Source of the DNA: an uncultured Acidobacteriota bacterium
Lineage (GTDB): Bacteria; Acidobacteriota; Vicinamibacteria; Marinacidobacterales; SMYC01
DNA: 64,000 bases
Assembly (NCBI GenBank): GCA_947259165.1
Contig: CAMYKY010000002.1
Coordinates: 21,720-85,719 of the forward strand
Direction of reading: 5' to 3'
The position numbers and the translations under genes were made by a program. The notes beneath the pieces were generated by a model. That model saw nothing but the letters and a program-made list of their open reading frames with translations, was not told the origin of the DNA and did not search any database. Positions 10,383-22,342 of this stretch are shown here, in pieces (positions within the stretch are counted from its first letter, which is position 1; each line of letters opens with the position of its first letter).

Positions 10383-11756
10383 ATGAATCTCTGGGAAGAA
10401 ATACTCCAAAAGGTCGAGTCCAAGGTCAACCGACATAGCTTCAATACCTGGTTTCGTCCGACACGACTTCTTTTTGAAACTGGCGATACGGTTGGCGTTC
10501 TTGTCCCCAACGCTCAGTTCAGGGACTGGCTCAACAAACACTACTCCGGCATCATCCACGAGTCGCTCGACGAGTTGCACCGCCCCGATCTCGAGGTTGT
10601 TTTCGAGACCGACGCGCCTCGCGACGCTGTGATCTCTAACGGCCAGAATTCCTCCTCGTCTCATCCTTCGTTCGGCTCTCAGCGTAGGGAAGCGGGAGGT
10701 GATTCACAACGCGGCAATGCGTCGCGAGAGGCCCACCCACAGCCGCCGCTCAATCCAAAATATCGTTTCGAGAGCTACGTTGTTGGCACCAGCAACCAGT
10801 TCGCAAACGCCGCGGCCCGCGCCGTCGCGGAAGCGCCGTCGCGCGCGTACAACCCGTTGTTCATTTACGGCGGTGTCGGGCTGGGAAAGACTCATCTTCT
10901 CCACGCCATCGGGCACCAGATTCTAGAGCAAGCCCCTTCGTCGAAACTCGTTTATATTTCCGCGGAAAAGTTCATGAACGATCTCATCAACGCGATCCGC
11001 TACGATCGGATCCTCGACTTCCGCGACAAACATCGATCCTTCGACGTGCTACTCGTCGACGACATTCAATTCATCGCTGGCAAGGAACGCACCCAGGAAG
11101 AGTTCTTTCATACCTTCAACGCGCTCTACGACTACCAGAAACAAATCGTCCTTACCAGTGATGCGCTGCCCCGCGAGATCCCTACGCTCGAGGAACGCCT
11201 GCGCTCGCGCTTCGAATGGGGTCTCACCGCAGATATCCAAGCTCCCGACCTTGAAACCAAGATCGCTATTTTGCGTAAGAAAGCAGACGCCGAAAACTGT
11301 GACCTGCCGGACAACGTCGCTATCTTCATCGCCTCGCGCATCAAGTCGAACATTCGAGAGCTCGAGGGCTCTCTCATTCGGTTGATCGCCTACTCTTCAC
11401 TCACCGATCGCGCGATCGACCTGGCTCTCGCACAGGAGGTCCTTCGCGACCTCCTATTGAGCGAGGAGAAGCTGATCAACCTCGATTCGATTCAGAAATT
11501 CGTCGCGGATCACTACCGTCTAAAAGTTGCCGACCTCAAGGCCCGCAACAACGCCAGGTCCGTCGCCCTTCCCCGTCAGATCGCCATGTACATGGGAAAG
11601 TCCCTCACCAAGGCGAGCCTTCCCGACATAGGCAAAGCTTTCGGTGGAAAACACCATTCCACCGTCATTCACTCCGTCCGCAAGATCGCAACCCTGCGGC
11701 AAACCGACCCTGAGTTTGACAAGACGATACAAGGTTTTCTCGACACGTTTCGGTGA
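10383..11756 (+). CDS. dnaA: Chromosomal replication initiator DnaA
   Basis: 457-residue AAA+ initiator that binds DnaA boxes and melts oriC. Domain I (residues 1-75) starts MNLWEEILQKVESKVNRHSF with the expected W. A poorly conserved linker follows to about residue 115. The AAA+ domain has Walker A GGVGLGKTHLLHAIGH, Walker B VLLVDDIQFIAGKERTQEEF and the sensor/arginine region SRFEWGLTADIQAPD. Domain IV ends with the DnaA-box reader GGKHHSTVIHSVRKI. It is flanked on both sides by DnaA-box clusters. No strong Shine-Dalgarno precedes the ATG. Confidence 0.98.
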   Translation: MNLWEEILQKVESKVNRHSFNTWFRPTRLLFETGDTVGVLVPNAQFRDWLNKHYSGIIHESLDELHRPDLEVVFETDAPRDAVISNGQNSSSSHPSFGSQRREAGGDSQRGNASREAHPQPPLNPKYRFESYVVGTSNQFANAAARAVAEAPSRAYNPLFIYGGVGLGKTHLLHAIGHQILEQAPSSKLVYISAEKFMNDLINAIRYDRILDFRDKHRSFDVLLVDDIQFIAGKERTQEEFFHTFNALYDYQKQIVLTSDALPREIPTLEERLRSRFEWGLTADIQAPDLETKIAILRKKADAENCDLPDNVAIFIASRIKSNIRELEGSLIRLIAYSSLTDRAIDLALAQEVLRDLLLSEEKLINLDSIQKFVADHYRLKVADLKARNNARSVALPRQIAMYMGKSLTKASLPDIGKAFGGKHHSTVIHSVRKIATLRQTDPEFDKTIQGFLDTFR

Positions 11757-12037
11757 CCGATGACGGAAGAAGACGAAGTCGAGCGACCCTTCCACAAAAT
11801 CGATCCACATGTGTGTGCATGGTTGTGCGGATACCCCATGCAACCCCGAACCACCCTCTTTTTTCACAGATCCACACATCCGATCCACTGGGAAATCCAC
11901 ACAAGATGTTAATTATAAATTCTTTAAATTCATATACTTAGGATGCCAATGGATTTCTATTAACAGGCCCTTATTGATATAATTACTAAATAGAACCTTT
12001 CTTCTACTAGAGGAAAGAACAATAGGTATGGAAATAG
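11757..12037. other. oriC: Probable chromosomal origin oriC (dnaA-dnaN interval)
   Basis: 281-base gap with origin-like organisation. ATCCACA cores in the same orientation lie in nonamers at 11801-11809 (CGATCCACA), 11868-11876 (AGATCCACA) and 11893-11901 (AAATCCACA). Weaker relatives are CGATCCACT at 11881-11889 and TTTTCACAG at about 11861. Immediately downstream is an AT-rich tract (about 11905-12030), a plausible unwinding element. Genes diverge around this region and parS lies nearby. The boxes differ from the strict consensus in the first two bases, so the assignment rests on clustering, orientation and context. Confidence 0.75.
11975..11983 (+). promoter_or_regulatory. Extended -10 promoter element for dnaN
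   Basis: TGATATAAT: a perfect -10 TATAAT (11978-11983) preceded by TGn, 54 bases before the dnaN start. The -35 region is poor (TTCTAT at 17 bases), as is common with extended -10 promoters. It lies inside the AT-rich part of the oriC interval. Confidence 0.5.
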
Positions 12038-15692
<3,655 letters not shown>

Positions 15693-15697
15693 CGGGA

Positions 15698-15778
15698 CAC
15701 TAGTGGGCTGTAACAGTTGAGCGTTGCGCAAAAGGACCCGCGATTTTGGCAACGAATAACTGTTACAGCCCACTAGTG
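15698..15778. repeat. Perfect 21-bp inverted repeat, MITE-like, between gyrB and gyrA
   Basis: Two perfectly complementary 21-base arms (15698-15718 and 15758-15778) surround a 39-base centre. The centre itself is partly complementary, with GTTGCG near the left arm and GGCAAC near the right. Both ends carry CTAG directly outside TGGGCTGTAACAGTT-type termini, as if a 4-bp CTAG target had been duplicated on insertion. No coding capacity. It could also act as a transcript hairpin between gyrB and gyrA, but there is no T-run. The flank CGGGACACTAG also matches the end of the 62355-62546 element. Confidence 0.7.
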
Positions 15779-15824
15779 GCGCAGGGTCTACCCGCGCACC
15801 AGGTAACGTACCAGGGAGACAAGT

Positions 15825-18281
15825 ATGGCCACCACGGCTGACCGAACGCCGGTCAATATCGAAGACGAGATGAAGCGGTCCTATATGGACTACGCCATGT
15901 CCGTCATCATCGGCCGGGCGCTTCCCGATGTACGCGATGGCCTGAAGCCGGTCCATCGCCGTGTACTCTATGCGATGTACCGCGAAGGACTCCTCTCCTC
16001 TCGTCCCTACTCGAAGTGTGCCGGTATCGTCGGAGAGGTGCTGAAAAAGTACCACCCTCACGGAGACGCTGCGGTTTACGACACGCTCGTTCGCATGGCG
16101 CAAGCGTTCAACCTGCGAGCGCCACTCATCGACGGCCAGGGGAATTTCGGCTCGGTCGACGGCGACCCCCCGGCAGCGTATCGATACACCGAAGCGCGCC
16201 TCACTGCTCTCGCCGAGAGCATGATGCGGGATATCGACAAGGACACCGCCGATTTCGTTCCTAACTTCGATGGCAACACCAAAGAACCAACGGTGCTTCC
16301 CTCTGCGGTACCGAACCTTCTCGTCAACGGAACGACCGGTATCGCCGTCGGCATGGCGACGAATATCCCGCCGCACAACCTTCGCGAAGTCGTCGACGGC
16401 ATTCTCTTCGCCTTAGAAAACAAGCAACTCGACGAAAACGAGCTGACCGAGAATCTTCTGGGTATCGTCTCCGGGCCTGATTTTCCCACGGCCGCCTTCG
16501 TGCACGGCAGGCGCGGGATCGAACAGGCTTACCGCACCGGTCGTGGCACCATCCAGCTTCGCGCGCGCGCGACCATCGAAGACACGGGGAAGGACCGGCA
16601 GTCCATCATCGTCACCGAGATCCCGTACCAGGTGAACAAGGCGAAACTCCTCGAAAAAATCGGGGAACTCGTCCGTGAGAAGAAGCTCGACGGCATCTCC
16701 GATATGCGGGACGAATCCGATCGAAACGGTATGCGCGTCGTCGTCGATTTGAAACGCGGAGAAGTGGGTCAAGTTGTTCTGAACAATTTGTACAAGCACA
16801 CGACGCTTCAGACGAGCTTCGGCATCATCCTTCTCGCCATCGTTGAGAACCGACCCAAGGTGCTCAAGCTCGTAGAGCTCGTGCGCTTGTTCATCGACTT
16901 CCGTCGCGACGTGGTACGTCGTCGTACGGCGTACGAGCTACACAAGGCGGAGGAGCGCGCCCACCTCCTCGAGGGCTTCGTGATCGCCCTCGACCACCTC
17001 GACGATGTCATCGAGCTCATCAAGGCGTCGGAGAACCCCGCGGTAGCGCGTGCGGCGTTGATCGCAACCTACGAGCTCACAGAGATCCAAGCCCAGGCCG
17101 TTCTCGATTTGCAATTGCACCGCCTCACGGGAATGGAGCGGGACAAGATCGTCGCCGAGTACAAGGAAATCAAGGCGCGAATCGAGGAGCTCAGGAGCAT
17201 CCTCGCGAGTGATGAGCGAATCGACCAGATCGTCAAGGACGAGCTCGTTGATGTCAGGGAGAAGTTCGGGGACGACCGCCGAACCGAGATCATCGCCAAA
17301 ACTCAGGAGATCAGCATCGAGGATATGATCGCCGAAGAAGACATGGTCATCGCCGTGTCCCACACTGGCTACATCAAAAGGAGCGCCGTCAGTGTCTATC
17401 GAGGACAAAAACGCGGCGGCAAGGGGCGCAAAGGAATGCGTACCCGCGACGAAGATTTTGTCGACCACCTGTTCATCGCCTCGACCCATTCCTACATCCT
17501 GATCTTCACCGATCGCGGAAAAGTCTATTGGTTGAAAGTCCACGAGATCCCGAGCGTCGGCGCCGCAGGCAAGGGCAAGGCGATCGTCAATCTCGTCGCC
17601 ATGCGGCCCGAAGAAAAACTCGCCGCCGTGTGTGCGGTCAAGGAATTCCCCGAAGACAGGTTCGTTCTCATGGCGACGCGCAAAGGGATTATCAAGAAGA
17701 CCCCGCTCTCCGCGTTCAAGAAGCCTCTGTCGCGCGGTATCATCGCCATCGGGATCGATGAGGACGACGCGTTGATTGCGGCCTCCGTCACCGAGGGCGA
17801 TAGCCAAGCGGTTCTCGCGTCGCAGGGTGGGAAAGCCATCCGCTTTACAGAGACGGACGTCCGCACGATGGGTCGCACCGCGCGAGGCGTCAAAGGCATC
17901 GCGCTCTCGTCCGGTGACGTCGTGGTCAGCATGGCTGTCGTCGAGCCTGAGGGGACACTGCTCACCGTTACCGACAAAGGTTACGGGAAACGAAGCCGAA
18001 TCGAGGACTATCGCCTCCAGACCCGAGGCGGCAAAGGGATCATCAACGTCAAAGCGACCCAGAGAAACGGTAAGGTCGTAGCTGTTCCCTGCGTCACCGA
18101 TGACGACGAAGTGATGGTCATTACCGCCGAGGGCATGATCCTGCGTCTCGAGGTGAAGGATTTCAACATCCTGAGCCGTATCACTCAGGGTGTTCGGCTC
18201 ATCGATGTGGATGAAGGCGACCACGTAGTCGCCGTCGCGAAGCTTGCCGAAAAAGACGACGACCCAACGACTGGCGCCTAG
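15825..18281 (+). CDS. gyrA: DNA gyrase subunit A
   Basis: 818-residue breakage-reunion subunit. The winged-helix and tower domains occupy about residues 1-500, with the catalytic tyrosine at Y121 (AAYRYTEARL). The quinolone-resistance region reads HPHGDAAVYD, so the residue equivalent to E. coli Ser83 is Ala82 and the Asp87 equivalent is Asp86. The C-terminal beta-pinwheel contains the GyrA box QKRGGKG (about residue 527), which marks gyrase rather than topoisomerase IV. It lies 132 bases after gyrB with an inverted-repeat element between. Confidence 0.98.
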   Translation: MATTADRTPVNIEDEMKRSYMDYAMSVIIGRALPDVRDGLKPVHRRVLYAMYREGLLSSRPYSKCAGIVGEVLKKYHPHGDAAVYDTLVRMAQAFNLRAPLIDGQGNFGSVDGDPPAAYRYTEARLTALAESMMRDIDKDTADFVPNFDGNTKEPTVLPSAVPNLLVNGTTGIAVGMATNIPPHNLREVVDGILFALENKQLDENELTENLLGIVSGPDFPTAAFVHGRRGIEQAYRTGRGTIQLRARATIEDTGKDRQSIIVTEIPYQVNKAKLLEKIGELVREKKLDGISDMRDESDRNGMRVVVDLKRGEVGQVVLNNLYKHTTLQTSFGIILLAIVENRPKVLKLVELVRLFIDFRRDVVRRRTAYELHKAEERAHLLEGFVIALDHLDDVIELIKASENPAVARAALIATYELTEIQAQAVLDLQLHRLTGMERDKIVAEYKEIKARIEELRSILASDERIDQIVKDELVDVREKFGDDRRTEIIAKTQEISIEDMIAEEDMVIAVSHTGYIKRSAVSVYRGQKRGGKGRKGMRTRDEDFVDHLFIASTHSYILIFTDRGKVYWLKVHEIPSVGAAGKGKAIVNLVAMRPEEKLAAVCAVKEFPEDRFVLMATRKGIIKKTPLSAFKKPLSRGIIAIGIDEDDALIAASVTEGDSQAVLASQGGKAIRFTETDVRTMGRTARGVKGIALSSGDVVVSMAVVEPEGTLLTVTDKGYGKRSRIEDYRLQTRGGKGIINVKATQRNGKVVAVPCVTDDDEVMVITAEGMILRLEVKDFNILSRITQGVRLIDVDEGDHVVAVAKLAEKDDDPTTGA

Positions 18282-18411
18282 CTGGTCGCGCCGAGCGCAG
18301 GGACGCCGTTTCGAGTGCTCGGTAGCGGTGGTCGGCTCGCATACGCTACACTCAACTCAACCTTGTAGGGGAGTTCGATGGCCCCGTCCCGCGCCGTTTC
18401 CCGGGAAACCC

Positions 18412-19296
18412 ATGCTCAAGCTTCTGGTGCTCGTTTTCAGTCTGCCTGGCCTCGTCGCGGTCGTTGCTTGCGTCGATCGCTCGGAGGAGCTGTTTTCGGA
18501 CGCTCGCCGTGCTATGGAGGAGGACAGCTACGAAACGGCGGCCCGGCTGTACCAAGAGGTAACGATCCAAGCGCCGGACAGCGCGTTTGCGGCGGAGGCG
18601 TATTTCGAGCTCGCGCAGATCTACTACCTCCGGCTCCGCAACGTCGAGGCGGCGAAGAACAGCCTCGTCAAAGTGATTCAGGATTACCCGGACTCGCGGG
18701 TCAACGTGGATGCGCGGCGGCTTCTCGCGCGGTTGTACGAGGAGGACTTGCAGGATCCGCAACGGGCGCTGAAGCTCTACCGCGACTTGCTAGCCGAAAA
18801 CCTCGAGGCAAGGACGAGACGACAGACACTTATTGATCTCGGCGATTGCCAATATCGTATGGGCGAGCTCGATGCGTCCGCCAATACATATCGCCTGGCC
18901 CTTGGCCTCCCCTACCACCCGGAGATGGATAGCGCGTTCATGCGTCTCGCTAACCTCGAGTGGCTCGCAGGCTCCGCGGATGAATCGCTTCGCTTGTTGC
19001 GAGAGCTCCAAGAGCTGACCGTCGTCGAGGACTATCGCCACGAAGCCATGCTGAGTGAAGTCGAAGTCCTGGTGAGTCTCGGCCGGTTCTCGGTGGCGCA
19101 CGCGCGTGTCCTGGTTGCTGAGGAAGCGTTTCCGAATTCGCCTGACCTGATTGAAGTCGCCGCCCGATTAGCCGACACCGAGGCCCAGCACCAGCCGTTG
19201 GATGGGGAGGGTGAAGAGGAAGCTTTGTTGCAGGAACTTCAGAAGAAAATAAGATGGGGCGGTGGTCGAAGGCGTCGAACGCCTCCGTCGCAATGA
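18412..19296 (+). CDS. TPR-repeat lipoprotein
   Basis: 294 residues from the ATG at 18412; the open frame continues upstream into gyrA but only this start gives a clean lipoprotein signal, with hydrophobic segment LLVLVFSLPGLVAVVAC and lipidation at Cys20. About five TPR-like helical repeats follow (for example ETAARLYQEVTIQAPDSAFA and ASANTYRLALGLPYHPEM). The tail is basic (RWGGGRRRRTPPSQ). The pattern resembles outer-membrane lipoproteins of the BamD/YbgF type, but repeat number and sequence do not allow a firm call. It follows gyrA by 130 bases and precedes another lipoprotein. Confidence 0.75.
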   Translation: MLKLLVLVFSLPGLVAVVACVDRSEELFSDARRAMEEDSYETAARLYQEVTIQAPDSAFAAEAYFELAQIYYLRLRNVEAAKNSLVKVIQDYPDSRVNVDARRLLARLYEEDLQDPQRALKLYRDLLAENLEARTRRQTLIDLGDCQYRMGELDASANTYRLALGLPYHPEMDSAFMRLANLEWLAGSADESLRLLRELQELTVVEDYRHEAMLSEVEVLVSLGRFSVAHARVLVAEEAFPNSPDLIEVAARLADTEAQHQPLDGEGEEEALLQELQKKIRWGGGRRRRTPPSQ

Positions 19297-19396
19297 GCAA
19301 CCGACCTCCAGGCTGACGGACCGGAAGGGCCTTGCCGCCGATCACCAGCCGACTTGCCGAGAATCAGAGTGAGTGCGCAGTAAGCACGAAAGAGCA

Positions 19397-20107
19397 ATGA
19401 ACCCTCGGGCCGCGATTGTGGCTGTCGGCCTCGGTCTATCCATGGGCTGCGCCGGAGCCGAGCAGGAGCTCATCGAGCGATACCTTGCGGCGAGCCAGCA
19501 AGGTGACAACGACACGCTTGCCGCGTTGTCGATGGTCGCCTTTCCCGAGGAGGTGGAATCATGGAATGTGCTCGAAATTGGCATGGTACGACGCGAGCCC
19601 TACCTCCTGCCCGAGCTTCGGCAAGACGTAGGCAGGGTCGAAGACGAGCGCGACGTTCAATCCAAGGTTTTCGGCGAGTTTCGTCAAGGGAACTACGAGG
19701 CATTGCGCCGAATTGGTGAACGCCTTCGAGTAGACGCCGAGTATCATTTCCCGGGACGACTTGGCGAGCTCCAAGACGAGTGGGAGTTGCTCCGTCTAGA
19801 GCGTCGGCAGGTCGTTGCGAAGCTCCACGACGCGGAGATCGCGTTCGAGCAAGAAATTCGTCGCGTCAACAAATCGCTGGAGCGCGAGTCGAATTCTGAA
19901 CATTTGACTGGGGAGATATTGAAGAAAGACGCGCTGGTGCGCGTGACGACGCCCGACGGAGACAAACGCTACAGTCTAAGTTTGAGCCGATACGAACTGA
20001 CAAACCCGTTCGACGCCCTCGTCCCTGCCCGGTGGATCATCACCGCTGTGACCCCAGCAGATCAGCACGCGACGTTCAAAGCAAGCAGCGCGTGGAATGA
20101 GCTCTAG
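19397..20107 (+). CDS. Putative lipoprotein of unknown function
   Basis: 236 residues from the ATG at 19397, preceded by GAAAGAG as ribosome-binding site; a GTG 24 bases upstream is the alternative. The signal MNPRAAIVAVGLGLSMGC gives lipidation at Cys18. The rest is mostly charged and helical: a predicted coiled coil (about residues 105-165, LQDEWELLRLERRQVVAKLH and following) precedes a small beta-rich domain ending WIITAVTPADQ. I recognise no family. It sits 100 bases after the TPR lipoprotein on the same strand and overlaps the end of the convergent helicase gene by four bases, so a two-gene lipoprotein unit is plausible. Confidence 0.65.
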   Translation: MNPRAAIVAVGLGLSMGCAGAEQELIERYLAASQQGDNDTLAALSMVAFPEEVESWNVLEIGMVRREPYLLPELRQDVGRVEDERDVQSKVFGEFRQGNYEALRRIGERLRVDAEYHFPGRLGELQDEWELLRLERRQVVAKLHDAEIAFEQEIRRVNKSLERESNSEHLTGEILKKDALVRVTTPDGDKRYSLSLSRYELTNPFDALVPARWIITAVTPADQHATFKASSAWNEL

Positions 20108-22230
20108 CTAATCACTTCCAATTTGGCATACTGCGCTACCAGGCGTTTGCGGCCGGCTTTGTGGAACAAAACCGTGACGCGTCGGTCGGGGCCACTCCCC
20201 GACGCGTCCAGGACTTTGCCTTCGCCAAATTTCTGGTGGTGGACGCGCGCGCCGCGCCGCAGCAGGCCGCGGTCTTCGCTCGGCGCGACACCGTCGAAAG
20301 TCCCAGTCGAACGAGCACGACGTCCGTGGGGGCCAGCCTTGAGGCTCCCGGCGGGGATTTCGGTCAAGAAGCGAGAAGGCCGGCGCGCGCTCGTTTGGTA
20401 GGAAAACCGGCGCGACTCGGCATAGGAGAGATGAAGCCCACGTTTTGCTCGCGTCATCCCGACGTAGAAGAGTCGCCGCTCTTCCTCGAGGGCCTTCACG
20501 TCGCCGCTCGCGCGGATATGGGGAAACAAGCCTTCCTCCAGACCAGCAAGGAACACCGTGTCGAACTCGAGACCCTTCGCGGCGTGGAGCGTCATGAGCA
20601 GGCACGGGGTAGCGCCCATCGTGTCGATGTCCGTCAACAGGCCGACTCCGTCGAGAAACCCAGCGAGAGAAGGGGAGGACCCGAGCTCGTACTCTGCCGC
20701 CGCGGCAATGAGTTGATCCAGGTTCTCTTTGCGCTCGCGGGCGACGGCTTCCCCTTCTCGTTCGAGCTCATGGACCAGTCCCGTCTCCGAAAGCACGTTT
20801 TGCAAGACGCGCGAAGGGTTTTCGTTTGCTGATTTCCGCGCGAGCGCGTCGATGAGCTCCCGAAATTGAGTGAGGCCGATTCGAGCGCGAGAGGGCAGCA
20901 GATCGTCGCCCAGCGCCACCACCATCGCATCCCACAGGGACGAGCTGTCTTGCTTCGCCTGCTGGTCGAGGATCGCCAAGCTGGCCTTTCCGACGCCGCG
21001 GATAGGCGTGTTGGCGACACGTAGGAAGCTCGCGTCGTCGTGACGGTTCAAGATCAGTCGCGCATAGCCAAGGGTGTCTTTGATCTCTTTGCGGTCGTAA
21101 AAGCGCAACCCTCCCAACACCCGATGAGGGATGCCGCGAGCCAGAAGCTCTTCTTCGAAGACTCGTGTCTGCGCGTGGGTTCGCAAAAGAACCGCCGCGT
21201 CCGCGTTAGGGTCTGTCCTGAGTCTTTGGAGCTGACGTGCGACGTGAGCCGCCTCGTCGCGCTCGTCCTCAGCCGCGTAGAGCTCGGGCGGCTCACCCTC
21301 GTCGTGGTCAGCGATCAATCGCTTTGCCTTCCGGGAACGATTGTTCTCGATAACAGCGCTCGCCGCGCGCAAAATAGCGCCCGAGGAACGGTAGTTAACC
21401 TCCAGCTTGATCGCGTTCGCGCCGGGAAAATCGGTTTCGAAGTCGAGGATGTTGCGCATATCCGCGCCCCGGAAGTTGTAGATCGACTGGTCGTCGTCGC
21501 CGACGACAAAGACGTTCTTGTGGGGAGCGAGAAGCCGCAACAATCGGTACTGGATGCGATTGGTGTCCTGGTACTCGTCGACGAGCACGTAACGGAAGCG
21601 GTTCGCGGCAAACGCCTGGGCGCGCTCAGAGCATTCCATGAGCTCGACGGCTCTGAGCAGGAGGTCATCGAAGTCGACGGCGCCCTGCGCATCGAGCTCT
21701 TTTTGATAGCGCAGCGTGACGGTGTCGATGATGCGCTCGAACCGACCGTCGCCGAAGCTGCCGCCGTCGAACGCGCGAAGCTTGTAGGCGGACACGGCCG
21801 ACGCGATCCGCGACAAAGGGAACTCGCGCTCGGCGACGCTTTCGTCGCGACAGATACGGCGAAGCAAACTCTTGCGCTCGTCCGTGGCGTAGAGCGTGAA
21901 GCCCTGACGAAGGCCGATGTCCTCGCCAAAGCGGCGCAAAAGGCGCAGGCACAACGCGTGAAATGTGTGAACCGCGGCGTCGTTGCCCGACGACATCAGC
22001 TCGCGCGCGCGGCCGCGCATTTCATCCGCCGCCTTGTTCGTGAACGTCACCGCAAGAATCGACTCCGGGGAAACGCCTCGCGCCGCCACGAGGTAGGCCA
22101 TGCGATAGACGATGACCCGCGTCTTGCCCGAGCCAGCACCAGCGAGCACCAGAACAGGGCCGTCGGGTGTGGTGACGGCGTCTTTTTGTTGTTCGTTGAG
22201 ATCGTCGAGAAAATCAGGCGCCATCGCCAC
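20104..22230 (-). CDS. pcrA: ATP-dependent DNA helicase, UvrD/PcrA family
   Basis: 708-residue superfamily-1A 3'-5' helicase for repair and clearing of replication forks. Motifs are complete: Q-motif LNEQQKDAV, Walker A AGAGSGKTRVIVYRM, motif Ia AVTFTNKAADEM, Walker B VDEYQDTNRIQYRLL, motif III VGDDDQSIYNFRGAD, motif V TLHAAKGLEFDTVFLAG and motif VI YVGMTRAKRGLHLSYA. The C-terminal Tudor-like segment (HHQKFGEGKVLDASG) is the RNA-polymerase-binding module of PcrA/UvrD. pcrA versus uvrD is a naming choice I cannot settle here. Confidence 0.95.
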   Translation of the reverse strand: MAMAPDFLDDLNEQQKDAVTTPDGPVLVLAGAGSGKTRVIVYRMAYLVAARGVSPESILAVTFTNKAADEMRGRARELMSSGNDAAVHTFHALCLRLLRRFGEDIGLRQGFTLYATDERKSLLRRICRDESVAEREFPLSRIASAVSAYKLRAFDGGSFGDGRFERIIDTVTLRYQKELDAQGAVDFDDLLLRAVELMECSERAQAFAANRFRYVLVDEYQDTNRIQYRLLRLLAPHKNVFVVGDDDQSIYNFRGADMRNILDFETDFPGANAIKLEVNYRSSGAILRAASAVIENNRSRKAKRLIADHDEGEPPELYAAEDERDEAAHVARQLQRLRTDPNADAAVLLRTHAQTRVFEEELLARGIPHRVLGGLRFYDRKEIKDTLGYARLILNRHDDASFLRVANTPIRGVGKASLAILDQQAKQDSSSLWDAMVVALGDDLLPSRARIGLTQFRELIDALARKSANENPSRVLQNVLSETGLVHELEREGEAVARERKENLDQLIAAAAEYELGSSPSLAGFLDGVGLLTDIDTMGATPCLLMTLHAAKGLEFDTVFLAGLEEGLFPHIRASGDVKALEEERRLFYVGMTRAKRGLHLSYAESRRFSYQTSARRPSRFLTEIPAGSLKAGPHGRRARSTGTFDGVAPSEDRGLLRRGARVHHQKFGEGKVLDASGSGPDRRVTVLFHKAGRKRLVAQYAKLEVIS

Positions 22231-22342
22231 AGTGTACAGTTTTTCGGCGTCGGGATTTCGTCAACTCAGAAGAATTGAGCTCACGAGTCCGAGTTGCGCG
22301 ATCCCCTCTCCTCACGTGCGCGATGACCGAGCCAAGGCGGCA

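Noticed and set aside
15698..15778. Intrinsic terminator of gyrB
   Set aside because: Strong hairpin but a long 39-base centre and no T-run after either arm; mobile-element origin fits better.
16938..18224. 428-codon minus-strand open frame over gyrA
   Set aside because: Antisense shadow of gyrA, rich in Asp and His, no domain.
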